DNA of 64,000 nucleotides, from contig NZ_QDKG01000001.1 in assembly GCF_003076635.1 (NCBI RefSeq), forward strand, positions 248,001 through 312,000. Reading direction: 5' to 3'. The DNA comes from Sphingobacterium corticibacter (GTDB lineage: Bacteria > Bacteroidota > Bacteroidia > Sphingobacteriales > Sphingobacteriaceae). Positions 18,238 through 26,509 of this stretch are shown in pieces. Each line of letters starts with the position of its first letter. The stretch's first letter is position 1. A program made the position numbers and the translations under genes. Under the pieces are notes generated by a model. The model was given only the letters and a program-made list of their open reading frames with translations. It was not told the origin of the DNA and ran no database searches.

Positions 18238-18325
18238 TTTATAATTATTGAAAATATATAATACAATATTAGTATATAATTTATTATTTCGTATATTTAC
18301 CATACTTAAAGTAACACACAAACAA
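18238..18325 (+). promoter_or_regulatory. AT-rich early promoter region
   Basis: Very AT-rich, with TATATTTA near 18292 (close to TAnnTTTG), then AAAGTAACACAC at 18308-18319 and ATG at 18326. The same order (AT-rich stretch, -7-like box, motif, start) recurs at 25976-26066, so both look like early-phage promoters. Confidence 0.5.
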
Positions 18326-18514
18326 ATGAGTAAAAGAAAAGTTGCACCGGGTGTATCGAAGTCGTTATATCCGCTCGATTGGGATAAATCATGTTCTGAT
18401 CAGTCATTTAACGAATGGCAATCCTACATTAGACAGCAATGCGAAACATATTCTTTTGTTGAGCACCAACAAAAAAGCCTGATAGATCAAGTGAAATTGA
18501 TTCTATCGAAGTAA
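18326..18514 (+). CDS. Small hypothetical early protein
   Basis: 62 aa from the ATG at 18326; the longer upstream reading would translate the AT-rich promoter. Basic start (MSKRKVAPGVSKSLYPLDWD), no recognised domain. 21 nt before the ERF gene, so probably in the same transcript. Confidence 0.55.
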   Translation: MSKRKVAPGVSKSLYPLDWDKSCSDQSFNEWQSYIRQQCETYSFVEHQQKSLIDQVKLILSK

Positions 18515-18535
18515 AAACCATTTAACACAAAACAG

Positions 18536-19321
18536 ATGAAAAATTTAGTAAAAGCGATTATCGCCGTAATGGGCGAAGTGGAAAATATTGACAAAAAAAT
18601 GGTTGTAGGTTCTGGTCAAAACTCCTACAACGGTGTTAGTGATAAAGATGTAAAGCTAGTAATAGGTAAGGCAATGCAAAAGCATGGCTTAGTTATGCTG
18701 CCTATTGAGGTGAATGCTGATGCAAAAGTTGAACGTTGGCAAGAAGATACATACTACAATGGTCAAAAATCGGGTGTCAAAGCAAGGCAATCGGTTTTCA
18801 CTCAAGTCAACACACGCTATTTACTTATTCACGAAACAGGCGAAAGCATGGAAATTGTTGGATACGGTCATGGTGTCGATTCTCAAGATAAATCGGCCGG
18901 TAAGGCTACCACGTACGCGTTAAAAAATGCATTGCTATATACATTTTTGGTGCCGACTGGCGGTATCGATGATACGGACAAAACGCACTCTGATGATATT
19001 AAACAGGATATTAACATCGAGAGCAAAAAAGAGCAAGCGCCGAAAAGTATTGTGGCAACCGGTTTGAAAAAAGTTGTAGAAGGTGCGGAAAGTCTGGCAG
19101 CACTTAATACCATTTGGAGAAATAATAAAGCACTTCATGAGGATGTCGATTTCTTGAAAGCTGTTGCAGTAAAACGTTTAGAATTTGTCACTACTACAGA
19201 AGAGGTAACGAAAGTATTCGATAACAATCAATCTCTTCACGCAGATGCAGAATTTGTGAAGGCTATTACCAGCAAGAAAAAGGATCTGCAAACGACGGAT
19301 AGTAAAAAAGCGACGGCATAA
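18536..19321 (+). CDS. ERF-family single-strand annealing recombinase
   Basis: 261 aa. N-terminal ERF domain (about 1-150): LVKAIIAVMGEVENIDKK, YNGVSDKDVKLVIGKAMQKHGLVMLP, GYGHGVDSQDKSAGKATTYALKNALLYTFLVPTG. The C-terminus is a helical, charged tail. ERF proteins anneal ssDNA in phage recombination, usually with an exonuclease; RecB-like and DEDDh exonucleases follow. It overlaps the next start by 1 nt (TAATG). Confidence 0.9.
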   Translation: MKNLVKAIIAVMGEVENIDKKMVVGSGQNSYNGVSDKDVKLVIGKAMQKHGLVMLPIEVNADAKVERWQEDTYYNGQKSGVKARQSVFTQVNTRYLLIHETGESMEIVGYGHGVDSQDKSAGKATTYALKNALLYTFLVPTGGIDDTDKTHSDDIKQDINIESKKEQAPKSIVATGLKKVVEGAESLAALNTIWRNNKALHEDVDFLKAVAVKRLEFVTTTEEVTKVFDNNQSLHADAEFVKAITSKKKDLQTTDSKKATA

Positions 19322-19515
19322 TGCGTGACCAGTTATTTAGTGAACTAGTTCGTGACGATTTAGGTATGAAGGTCGCTTCTACTAGAATACGTAAGCTACG
19401 AAGTAGTTTCAAATCATATCAAGGTAGGATGTCTGATTTTAATTCGACAGTCTATTTTGATACAGAGTTGTACAAAAGATTTTTAGAACACATCAAAAGT
19501 AACACACAATCATGA
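19321..19515 (+). CDS. Small hypothetical early protein
   Basis: 64 aa, overlapping the ERF stop and the next gene start. Basic with Arg/Lys clusters (STRIRKLRSSFKSYQG). No domain recognised. An AAAGTAACACAC copy lies inside its last codons, just before the next ATG. Confidence 0.55.
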   Translation: MRDQLFSELVRDDLGMKVASTRIRKLRSSFKSYQGRMSDFNSTVYFDTELYKRFLEHIKSNTQS

Positions 19516-19994
19516 ATGAGTATTTAGAAAAAGTATGCACAGGTGTAGAGTCTGCTCTATCAATCAAGCAGTGTGATTTCGGATTAGTATCCACGCACTA
19601 TTTCGAATTATTAGATCGAGGTGAAGTGGATGAAATTGACCTGTACATTGCTTTCAAAAAAATGGAAAAGTTCGTTGAATCTATACTTCCATTCTTGAAA
19701 GATCGTATCGACGAAACAAAATTGAGGGACGGGTACAGTAAGCATTTTATAAACCTATCTACAAGAGCCGGTAAGCCTACCTATGATTTTAGTCGTTGTG
19801 GTGATAGTGAATACGAAATGCTTATTGAGCAAAAGAAAGAGATTGACGCTTTGGTGAAAGGTAAAGAAGATTTCTTAAAGGCTATTACTAAAGAGTTTAC
19901 CGATGAAGAGACTGGTGAAGTTATTAAGGCGCCATTGAAAAAACAGGGTGTCAATCTAGTGTTAACGTACGTAAAGCAAAAGGCAGATGCATAA
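19512..19994 (+). CDS. Hypothetical phage protein of the recombination module
   Basis: 160 aa, helical and charged. The C-terminal half (EQKKEIDALVKGKEDFLKAI, then FTDEETGEVIKAPLKK) resembles phage proteins usually found near ERF genes, but no named domain is recognised. It overlaps the RecB-like nuclease start by 8 nt. Confidence 0.6.
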   Translation: MNEYLEKVCTGVESALSIKQCDFGLVSTHYFELLDRGEVDEIDLYIAFKKMEKFVESILPFLKDRIDETKLRDGYSKHFINLSTRAGKPTYDFSRCGDSEYEMLIEQKKEIDALVKGKEDFLKAITKEFTDEETGEVIKAPLKKQGVNLVLTYVKQKADA

Positions 19995-20601
19995 TTTCTA
20001 TATAACACCGACCCTAATTGATAGCTTCCTCTTTTTGCAAAGCAACGGCTTTCAACCTGACGATTTTCAAGAATTTATCAATCGAATTAATAAAGTTAAA
20101 ACATCTCAAGATGATAGTGCAAAGAAAGGTGTCGCATTTGAATCATGTGTGAATTTAACGCTTTCAGGGAATCCGACGTCTGATTTAGATGGGTTTTCAT
20201 TTGATCCTGAATTGGTTAATAAGATCGTTAGTAAGCTATTTGATTACACAGGTATGCAGGTTTGGATTGATGCTGATGTAGATTTTTCATATGGCGTGTT
20301 TAAGGTCGGAGGTTTCGCAGATTATACGCAGCCTTTTAAAATTACGGATCTTAAAACAACTTCAAATTACAAGCTGGGCAAGTACACCAACTACTCACAA
20401 CATAAAGCTTTCGGTCTAATCGATCCAAACATCAAACGTTTCGACTACCTAATTACTGATTTTGAAAATGTTTACTTAGAGCCTTACATAAACAAAAAAG
20501 CTTATCACGAAGAATTTATAAGCAACGTTGAAATGTTCTACTTGTTTTGTAAAGAGCATTCTCATCTAATTTCGGATACTAAAATTTGGGGGAATGGCTA
20601 A
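19987..20601 (+). CDS. RecB/Cas4-like PD-(D/E)XK nuclease
   Basis: 204 aa. Core motifs: Glu in KKGVAFESCVN (about residue 50), GGFADYTQPFKITDLKTTSNY (Asp plus DxK, about 110-130), then a Tyr/Gln segment (YSQHKAF). This order matches RecB-type nucleases. Together with ERF it probably forms an exonuclease and annealing pair for phage recombination. It overlaps the DEDDh gene by 8 nt. Confidence 0.75.
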   Translation: MHNFYITPTLIDSFLFLQSNGFQPDDFQEFINRINKVKTSQDDSAKKGVAFESCVNLTLSGNPTSDLDGFSFDPELVNKIVSKLFDYTGMQVWIDADVDFSYGVFKVGGFADYTQPFKITDLKTTSNYKLGKYTNYSQHKAFGLIDPNIKRFDYLITDFENVYLEPYINKKAYHEEFISNVEMFYLFCKEHSHLISDTKIWGNG

Positions 20602-21169
20602 GATATTATTCTACGACATTGAAACCACCGGTACGATGTACTGGAAAAATGGAATACATCAACTATCCGGTATTGTTGATATTGATGGAAAAATAGTTGA
20701 GTCCTTTGATATCAAAATGCAGCCAAATCCGAAAGCTGTCATAGATGATGAAGCACTAAAGATCGCTGGTGTTTCGCGCGAACAAATTGAGAGTTATGGA
20801 ACGGGGATGATTCAAGGTTATAACAATTTGGTCAGCATACTTTCCAAGCATGTCAGCAAATTTGATAAGTCGGACAAATTCCACTTATGTGGATTTAATA
20901 ACCGTGGGTTTGATGACCCATTTTTAAGGGCATTTTTCACTCAATGTGGCGACAACTATTTCGGATCATGGTTTTGGGCAAATAGTTTAGATGTAATGGT
21001 TTTAGCTTCACAACATTTTATGACCACAAGATCTAAAATGAAAGATTTTAAACTTTCTACCGTTGCGGAGAACTTAAACATCGAATTGTCACACGAACAA
21101 TTGCATGATGCTCTTTATGATGTGACTATTACGCGTCAATGTTATTACGAGCTATGTCCGATTTCATAA
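20594..21169 (+). CDS. DEDDh 3'-5' exonuclease
   Basis: 191 aa. Exo I FYDIETTG (Asp-x-Glu), Exo II GFNNRGFDDPFL (Asp), Exo III LHDALYDVTITRQ (His-xxxx-Asp). RNase H-like fold of the DnaQ/RNase T kind. Probably trims 3' ends in phage DNA replication or recombination. Directly follows a RecB-like nuclease, an unusually dense nuclease set. Confidence 0.85.
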   Translation: MAKILFYDIETTGTMYWKNGIHQLSGIVDIDGKIVESFDIKMQPNPKAVIDDEALKIAGVSREQIESYGTGMIQGYNNLVSILSKHVSKFDKSDKFHLCGFNNRGFDDPFLRAFFTQCGDNYFGSWFWANSLDVMVLASQHFMTTRSKMKDFKLSTVAENLNIELSHEQLHDALYDVTITRQCYYELCPIS

Positions 21170-21342
21170 ACGCAAAAAATACGATCAGCATAGCTATGGA
21201 TCTCGCTTCGAAAGTCGAAAAGCTAGCTACTGACAATCTTTTGAGTGATTCGGCTGACAAGATAACGCTACTTGTGAATGTTCGGCAACTATCATATCTC
21301 ATAAAGCAATTAGATCATGGAGAAAAGAAGCTTACTCCTTAA
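21154..21342 (+). CDS. Small helical hypothetical protein
   Basis: 62 aa from the ATG at 21154 (MSDFINAKNTIS), overlapping the exonuclease stop. Helical throughout (AMDLASKVEKLATDNLL; TLLVNVRQLSYLIKQL). No function known. It overlaps the next gene by 26 nt. Confidence 0.5.
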   Translation: MSDFINAKNTISIAMDLASKVEKLATDNLLSDSADKITLLVNVRQLSYLIKQLDHGEKKLTP

Positions 21343-21604
21343 CAAATACTACTGGGGGGTTGTCGTACCGCAATCATCTGAAGCATTGATTTATGCAGGA
21401 TGGGAACGCGAGCGATTTGCGCACCCTGATCTGGTGCATAAGTTTTGGAAAACGCTATTAGGTATACCTAGCACTGCGGATTTGAGCAACAAAAAGTTCC
21501 TAGAGTTCGTGGAAGATATAAAGCGTATTGCAGCTAGCTATCTGATGCATTACATACCAGATCCGAATGAAGATTTAAGCGAAGAAATAATCAGCGGTTA
21601 TTAA
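21317..21604 (+). CDS. Conserved-looking phage protein of the replication module
   Basis: 95 aa. The pattern NKYYWGVVVPQSSEALIYAGW...HKFWKTLLGIPSTADLS...FVEDIKRIAASYL...YIPDPNE recalls small proteins found beside phage HNH and recombination genes, but I cannot name the family with certainty. Soluble; no catalytic residues identified. Confidence 0.6.
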   Translation: MEKRSLLLNKYYWGVVVPQSSEALIYAGWERERFAHPDLVHKFWKTLLGIPSTADLSNKKFLEFVEDIKRIAASYLMHYIPDPNEDLSEEIISGY

Positions 21605-21620
21605 AATTATAAACAACAAT

Positions 21621-21992
21621 ATGGAAATAAGAGGTAAAGTACATGAGATCGGGACGACAATACAGGTCACCGAATCGTTTAAAAAGCGTGATCTATTAGT
21701 GGCTTACGCAGAAAATCCCCAGTTCGTGGAGTATCTCACCTTTCAAGCTATGCAAGATCGAGTGTCGCTATTCGACAACCTTACAATTGGACAAGATATC
21801 GAAGTCTCGTTTAATATCAAAGGTAGACCTTGGACCAACAAAGATGGAATGACTACTTACTTCAATACGCTAGTAGCATGGAGAATCACGCCTTTGCAGG
21901 TGCAACAATTATCGAAACATTCTAGTGCAGGAGCAGTGGAAATGCCTCCACCAATGGAGAACCTGGATTATGACGATGATCTCCCATTTTAG
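21621..21992 (+). CDS. DUF3127 protein (OB-fold-like, possible ssDNA binding)
   Basis: 123 aa. The first 95 residues match DUF3127: MEIRGKVHEIGTTIQVTESFKKRDL, LTFQAMQDRVSLFDNLTIGQDIEVSF, then FNTLVAWRI. The acidic tail ends DYDDDLPF, the kind of C-terminal tip seen in single-strand binding proteins, which recruits partners. Inferred role: phage ssDNA-binding protein. Confidence 0.75.
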   Translation: MEIRGKVHEIGTTIQVTESFKKRDLLVAYAENPQFVEYLTFQAMQDRVSLFDNLTIGQDIEVSFNIKGRPWTNKDGMTTYFNTLVAWRITPLQVQQLSKHSSAGAVEMPPPMENLDYDDDLPF

Positions 21993-22015
21993 TAAAAATT
22001 AACACAGATCATATC

Positions 22016-22519
22016 ATGCAAGAACTACAAACAAAAATCATCCAATGGGCAGATGACAAAGGAATTTTGGAAAATTCTGATCCACTTAAACAACTTAAAA
22101 AGACTTTCGAAGAAGTAACAGAACTTGTTTGCGCACTCGTGGATAAAAACGATGCCGAGATTAAGGACGCAATCGGAGATGTCAATGTAACGCTCAATAT
22201 TCTTAAAAGGCTTTCTGAATCCGGCAAAGTTGATGGTTCGCTTTCGAACTCTCGTGTATTTATGGTTATCAATTGGATTGTTGAAATATTCAGTAAAGTT
22301 TCGAAGAATAAGGATGTCGGGATCGATATCATCCGAGCCCAAGAATGTCTTTCACGCGTTGCTCAAGAAAATAACTTGACACTCGAGGATTGCACCCAGT
22401 CGGTTTATGAGATCATATCGAAACGCAGTGGTAAGATGGAAAATGGTGTATTTGTCAAAGATGATGTACCACCTAGAAAGCCTAAAACTCCGCGCAAACC
22501 GAAGGAACCAGAACAATAA
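22016..22519 (+). CDS. MazG-like nucleotide pyrophosphohydrolase
   Basis: 167 aa. Metal-binding pattern EEVTELVCALVDKND and DAIGDVNVTLNIL (ExxE then ExxD-like) of all-alpha NTP pyrophosphatases; the second part (ECLSRVAQENNL...YEIISKRSG) matches the C-terminal part of phage MazG homologues. It hydrolyses NTPs or dNTPs to monophosphates. Basic Pro/Lys tail. Overlaps the next start by 1 nt. Confidence 0.75.
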   Translation: MQELQTKIIQWADDKGILENSDPLKQLKKTFEEVTELVCALVDKNDAEIKDAIGDVNVTLNILKRLSESGKVDGSLSNSRVFMVINWIVEIFSKVSKNKDVGIDIIRAQECLSRVAQENNLTLEDCTQSVYEIISKRSGKMENGVFVKDDVPPRKPKTPRKPKEPEQ

Positions 22520-22872
22520 TGGACGATATTAAAGTAACACACAATAACCTCCCGGAAGCCGTGGGGGTTATTTACCAAGAGTTGGTTAATACCAAAAAAG
22601 AGTTAGAGGGTGTCAAATCGTTATTTGATCAGGTAGTGAAAAGGCTGGATAGTTATGCTACGGCTCCGCGATTGAATGAGGAAGATCCTGATCAGCTATT
22701 TACCATCGAGGAAGCTGCTGAGTTTTGCCGAGTGAAGCGCAATGCAATACATGTTTGGAAGCGATCTGGCAAGATTCCGTACATCAAGATAGGAGGACGG
22801 CCGTATTTCAAAAAAGCTGATCTATTGACATATAATAAGGTCGACATAAAGAAGCCCAAAGGCTTGCGCTAA
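22519..22872 (+). CDS. MerR/excisionase-type helix-turn-helix protein
   Basis: 117 aa. A coiled-coil N-terminal part (about 1-50) precedes an HTH_17-type domain (FTIEEAAEFCRVKRNAIHVWKRSGKIPYIKIGGRPYF). Such proteins act as excisionases or small regulators. An AAAGTAACACAC copy and a strong hairpin (22543-22572) lie within the first 18 codons. Confidence 0.8.
   Translation: MDDIKVTHNNLPEAVGVIYQELVNTKKELEGVKSLFDQVVKRLDSYATAPRLNEEDPDQLFTIEEAAEFCRVKRNAIHVWKRSGKIPYIKIGGRPYFKKADLLTYNKVDIKKPKGLR
22543..22572. repeat. Hairpin inside the start of the HTH gene
   Basis: AATAACC (22543-22549) pairs with GGTTATT (22566-22572), and CCC (22551-22553) with GGG (22563-22565). It lies directly after the 12-mer motif and 24 nt into the coding region; it might limit translation. 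Confidence 0.45.
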
Positions 22873-22901
22873 TAGAATTTTGACACTTTAAATCAGATAT
22901 A

Positions 22902-23306
22902 ATGATAAGAGATGCAGTGCCTAAGCCAAAGGCCAGACAGCCACTTACAGACGAGCGTAAGTACGCTCTATTGTGTGACGTTCAGTTTATGGGAATCGTT
23001 ATCCAGATGATAGAAAACCGCTGGAGAAATAACCTTTTCGATGTCAACCTAGGCAATCAAACCCTTAAGAATTTTAGTTCACAAGTATATCGCGGCATTC
23101 AGGGTATGAAAAGAGAAATGACCGCGAAGTTTAATCTTAAGCATCCAGATGAACTTGAGTACGAGATGTCAGCGGCTATGGATCGTGCAGTTTCGTTTCT
23201 GAGCCTATTGCCTGCGGAATTGGTGGATAAGATTGTGGACGGCTTGGAACAGGGGCAAAACGAAATGATAAAGCAGCAAATAGCAGAGCTACAAGAGCAG
23301 AAATAG
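22902..23306 (+). CDS. Hypothetical phage protein before the replication gene
   Basis: 134 aa, helical and charged, C-terminus Gln/Glu-rich (QGQNEMIKQQIAELQEQK). No domain recognised. Sits immediately before the replication initiator-like gene. Confidence 0.6.
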   Translation: MIRDAVPKPKARQPLTDERKYALLCDVQFMGIVIQMIENRWRNNLFDVNLGNQTLKNFSSQVYRGIQGMKREMTAKFNLKHPDELEYEMSAAMDRAVSFLSLLPAELVDKIVDGLEQGQNEMIKQQIAELQEQK

Positions 23307-23316
23307 GGGAGGGATT

Positions 23317-24135
23317 ATGTCTAGTTCACAAGGTTGGATAAAGTTGCATAGAAGTTTATTGGAATGGGAGTGGTATGATGATATTAACACCAAAGTGCTA
23401 TTCCTGCACTTGCTTTTAAAAGCAAATCACAAGGAGAAATCATACAAAGGTATGCTTGTGAAAAGGGGCGAAATAGTCACTGGAAGGATCGTTTTAGCCT
23501 CTGAATTACGCATGTCGGAGCAACAGGTTCGTACCGCGTTAAATCGTCTAAAATCAACCAACGAAATAACCATCAAAACAACCAACAAAAACAGTGTTAT
23601 TAGTATCGTTAACTATGATTTTTACCAAGACGTTGATTCGGAGCAACCAGCAAAGCAACCAACGGGTAACCAACAAATAACCAACCAGCAACCAACAAAT
23701 AACCAACAATCAACCACAAACAAGAATGAAAAGAATATAAAGAATGAAAAGAAAGAAAGAAGGGAAGAATCTATAAAGTTTGATAGTGCCGAAAATAAAT
23801 TTTCGTCCACTCCTTCAAATGAAAACTCTAGTCTCGATGATCGAAAGATTTCTTTCACAGAAAAGCTGGCTGCTTTCACAGGAATTTATTCCAAAGACAC
23901 GTTGAATGAATTTTACTTCTATTGGACGGAGAAAAATGAGAACGGCAAAAAAATGAGATTCGAAATGGAGAAGGTGTTTGATATCAAACGAAGATTAGCA
24001 ACATGGTCAAAAAATGAAAAGCAGAAATTTAATGGGACATCAAGAAATACATCAAACGGCAACAGGCAACAACGGGTTGACGAAGTTGCAAACCTTAGAT
24101 CACTTGCAAAAGAAATTATCCGGCACGGTGATTAA
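23317..24135 (+). CDS. Phage replication initiator-like protein (winged helix)
   Basis: 272 aa with an unusually good Shine-Dalgarno (GGGGAGGGATT before ATG). N-terminal winged-helix part (WIKLHRSLLEWEWYDD, then LRMSEQQVRTALNRLKS) as in phage replisome organisers of the DnaD/Rep_N kind. A Gln/Asn/Thr-rich low-complexity linker (about 115-150) precedes a C-terminal part ending LAKEIIRHG. Probably binds the phage origin and helps load a helicase. Confidence 0.7.
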   Translation: MSSSQGWIKLHRSLLEWEWYDDINTKVLFLHLLLKANHKEKSYKGMLVKRGEIVTGRIVLASELRMSEQQVRTALNRLKSTNEITIKTTNKNSVISIVNYDFYQDVDSEQPAKQPTGNQQITNQQPTNNQQSTTNKNEKNIKNEKKERREESIKFDSAENKFSSTPSNENSSLDDRKISFTEKLAAFTGIYSKDTLNEFYFYWTEKNENGKKMRFEMEKVFDIKRRLATWSKNEKQKFNGTSRNTSNGNRQQRVDEVANLRSLAKEIIRHGD

Positions 24136-24769
24136 AACGCAATCGCAAGCTATCGCTTCCGGCTTCCCATCCGTAGGTAAACTCAAGGCTGCTCACGGAG
24201 ATACGGTTGTCAAAGCTTTACTTGTGGATATGTTGGCTGATTTCATCGAGTTTATCAATGTCGGAAAAACATTCAGTGGCGTTCAGATTGCGCAAACGGT
24301 CGCAATGATCCAGCAATATTTTCCGCACTTCAATCTGGGCGATTTGAAGCTTTTTTTTGAACGAATGAAGCTTGGACATTATGGAAGCTTTTATGACCGG
24401 ATGGATGGTCAGATCGTGCTTTCGAAGATGGAGCAATACAACCAAGATCGAATGAACGAGTACCAGCTTTTGAACGATGGCGCTCACAATAACATTAGAA
24501 GGGAAGAGAAGTTGAATAGCGCGCTGCACCCTAGCGTCATCGAAGCAATGAAGAAAGCTGTAGGCGAAAAGAAAGTCGTTAGCAATGATCCGCCGAAAAG
24601 ACAGCCAAATGATGCTGATTTATTCTATCAAAGGTGCATTCGCCAATTCGACAATTTGTATCGCAAATTTGGCGTGTCAAGATCTGGATTGCGAACACTC
24701 GATATCGGAGGAAGATTTCTTATGATTGATGATTTTATAGAACGGAAAGTACAAAATGCAATCAAATGA
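24032..24769 (+). CDS. DUF6633-like phage protein
   Basis: 245 aa from the ATG at 24032, overlapping the replication gene by about 100 nt in another frame; a later TTG at about 24085 (LQTLDHLQKKL) would nearly remove the overlap. The central part (IEFINVGKTFSGVQIAQTV, then LKLFFERMKLGHYGSFYDRMDG) matches a family common next to replication genes of Bacteroidota phages. Likely replication accessory; mechanism unknown. Confidence 0.65.
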   Translation: MGHQEIHQTATGNNGLTKLQTLDHLQKKLSGTVIKTQSQAIASGFPSVGKLKAAHGDTVVKALLVDMLADFIEFINVGKTFSGVQIAQTVAMIQQYFPHFNLGDLKLFFERMKLGHYGSFYDRMDGQIVLSKMEQYNQDRMNEYQLLNDGAHNNIRREEKLNSALHPSVIEAMKKAVGEKKVVSNDPPKRQPNDADLFYQRCIRQFDNLYRKFGVSRSGLRTLDIGGRFLMIDDFIERKVQNAIK

Positions 24770-25188
24770 TCAAACATAGGAAAGGCGCTTGCATCGACTG
24801 CCAGCGTGAGACGCTTTTGATAGCGAAGCGCTGTAATAATTGCTACTGGAAAAGTCGGCGTGAGACAAAATGCAATCCAGAAAAAACACCTAGAAAACCG
24901 AAGTACATTTTGCCAAAAGTATCTACCAAAAGAAAAGCACAAAATACATTGTATAGAAAAAAAAGGCTTACCTTTATGGAGCAAAATAAATTATGTAAAG
25001 CTCGTTTGGATGGTTGTACGAAGTCGGCAACCGAGGTTCACCACAAGAAGGGGAGGATCAACAATCTATTGACTGATGAAAGATATTTTCTGCCCGTTTG
25101 CAGAAGCTGCCATCAAGTGATAGAGTTAAACCCTGTGTTGGCAAAAGAATTGGGATTTTCACAAAGCAGACTAAATGTCGGAGAGTAA
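24766..25188 (+). CDS. HNH-type zinc nuclease
   Basis: 140 aa. N-terminal CxxC zinc pairs (CIDCQ, CNNCYW) and a C-terminal HNH module: CKARLDGC, TEVHHKKG (catalytic His), LPVCRSCHQ. Lys/Arg-rich middle. Resembles phage NinG/recombination-type HNH proteins. Overlaps the VRR-NUC gene by 14 nt. Confidence 0.75.
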   Translation: MIKHRKGACIDCQRETLLIAKRCNNCYWKSRRETKCNPEKTPRKPKYILPKVSTKRKAQNTLYRKKRLTFMEQNKLCKARLDGCTKSATEVHHKKGRINNLLTDERYFLPVCRSCHQVIELNPVLAKELGFSQSRLNVGE

Positions 25189-25519
25189 ACTTCAAAAGTC
25201 ATGCGTTGACTGGTTCAAGCTTCGATATGAGAATCGAGGACAGGGTTTGATTGTTTCTATTCCCAATGAGGGTAGGAGAAACGCAAGAACTGGTGGAAGG
25301 TTGAAAGGCATGGGTTTAAAAGCTGGCTTCCCAGATCTCCAGATACTTAAAAGTGGCGACATTCTCTTTGTAGAAATGAAAACCACAAGTTCTAAAAGTG
25401 CTACCAGTGAAAAACAAGATGCTATGCATGGTATTTTGCGACAATTGAAACATAAGGTTATCGTATGCCGGACATTTGATCAGTTCACCTGCGTGGTGGA
25501 TAGATTTATGGGCAGCTGA
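25175..25519 (+). CDS. VRR-NUC domain nuclease
   Basis: 114 aa, a stand-alone VRR-NUC. Motifs: ESKLQKSCVDWFK, GRRNARTGGRLKGMGLKAGFPDLQI (Asp) and LFVEMKT (ExK). Such phage proteins are thought to cut branched DNA such as Holliday junctions. Coupled to the HNH gene. Confidence 0.85.
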   Translation: MSESKLQKSCVDWFKLRYENRGQGLIVSIPNEGRRNARTGGRLKGMGLKAGFPDLQILKSGDILFVEMKTTSSKSATSEKQDAMHGILRQLKHKVIVCRTFDQFTCVVDRFMGS

Positions 25520-25549
25520 TAATTTCCGAATATTAAAATTATACGCATT

Positions 25550-25975
25550 ATGGTAGTGGATACAATGAAGCTGAGGATACTTGAGCATTTATCTAAAGAG
25601 CTTAAGAAGCATGTTGACGAGGTATTTGATGAAATTTCAAGTTTGAAAACAGATTATTGCATCCTCGAAGTCTCTAATCATTATCTTAAGACCATTGGAA
25701 AGCCTTTGAATTTTTTCGACTCCAAACCATGCGATCGCGAGGCAAATGATATTAAGAGAGATATATCCTTCATCTACTACTGTCTAACGTGCCCGTTTTT
25801 TCGGGAATTGGGCGTAAAATCGGATTTCTCGAAAGTGCAGCGGAAACAATTATCTGAACACATCGGATCAGACAGATGGGGTATTAGCGTCTATGTGCGA
25901 TCTGCAAAACACTTCTATAGATTTTATGCAGACTATAGAACTAAGATTAATGCACAAATACAATTTCATTTATAA
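25550..25975 (+). CDS. Hypothetical phage protein
   Basis: 141 aa (an ATG at 25565 is also possible). Helical N-terminus; the C-terminal half (FSKVQRKQLSEHIGSDRWG, then FYRFYADYRTKI) faintly recalls a DnaA-type DNA-binding helix pair, too weak to call. Ends the first early operon before an AT-rich promoter. Confidence 0.55.
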   Translation: MVVDTMKLRILEHLSKELKKHVDEVFDEISSLKTDYCILEVSNHYLKTIGKPLNFFDSKPCDREANDIKRDISFIYYCLTCPFFRELGVKSDFSKVQRKQLSEHIGSDRWGISVYVRSAKHFYRFYADYRTKINAQIQFHL

Positions 25976-26066
25976 TCATTAATTATAAAAAATATATAAT
26001 TATATTATATTATATCAAAAAGTATTTTTACCTTTGATATTAAGTAACACATCTAAATTAAACACA
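25976..26066 (+). promoter_or_regulatory. Second early promoter region with TACCTTTG and leader motif
   Basis: Extremely AT-rich run, then TACCTTTG at 26029-26036 (TAnnTTTG), then TAAGTAACACAT at 26041-26052 (two mismatches to the 12-mer) and the gene start at 26067. Same design as 18238-18325. Confidence 0.6.
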
Positions 26067-26342
26067 ATGGCATCAGAATTAACACACCTGAAAACCAACG
26101 TGACCGACTTGACGAAACATGAGAACGATTTTCCTCATAAATTTCTGTTAAGCATTGGTTTTCAAAAGCAATCCCATTTGTGGGATGACATGGACACGTA
26201 CCACACAATTTCGACAGAATCAGCATTTGAGATCCACGTGGTAGCTTATAGTACTGTTTGGCTTGAAGCAAATGGAAAGCTAACGTTATTAAAAGACGTA
26301 AAAAGGTGCGAGGATTTACTTGACCTAATTAAACTGCTTTAA
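26067..26342 (+). CDS. Hypothetical early protein
   Basis: 91 aa from the ATG at 26067 (MASELTHLKTNVTDLTKH); upstream codons belong to the promoter. No domain recognised; HEIHVVAYS-like beta strands in the middle. Its stop overlaps the next ATG (TAATG). Confidence 0.6.
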   Translation: MASELTHLKTNVTDLTKHENDFPHKFLLSIGFQKQSHLWDDMDTYHTISTESAFEIHVVAYSTVWLEANGKLTLLKDVKRCEDLLDLIKLL

Positions 26343-26509
26343 TGAGAAATCAAGACACCATTTCAGCGCTCGATCAGATCGAAGCGCCGGCTATCGAATT
26401 GGCACCAGGTATCTACGACATAGCACCAGAGCGTGAGGAAGTGGAATCATTCACATCACCTTATCTGGCTAAGCCGGTGAAGGGGAAAGGAGACTCTAAT
26501 AATGCCTAA
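26342..26509 (+). CDS. Small hypothetical protein, 55 aa
   Basis: Reads MRNQDTISALDQIEAPAIE... to a TAA at 26507. Start overlaps the previous stop, and its end overlaps the next gene by 8 nt, which supports real translation. Acidic N-terminal half, Lys-rich C-terminus. No family recognised. Confidence 0.55.
   Translation: MRNQDTISALDQIEAPAIELAPGIYDIAPEREEVESFTSPYLAKPVKGKGDSNNA

Noticed and set aside
24014..24135. Frameshift between the replication gene and the DUF6633-like gene
   Set aside because: Each protein has its own plausible end and beginning; overlapping genes with a later start explain it.
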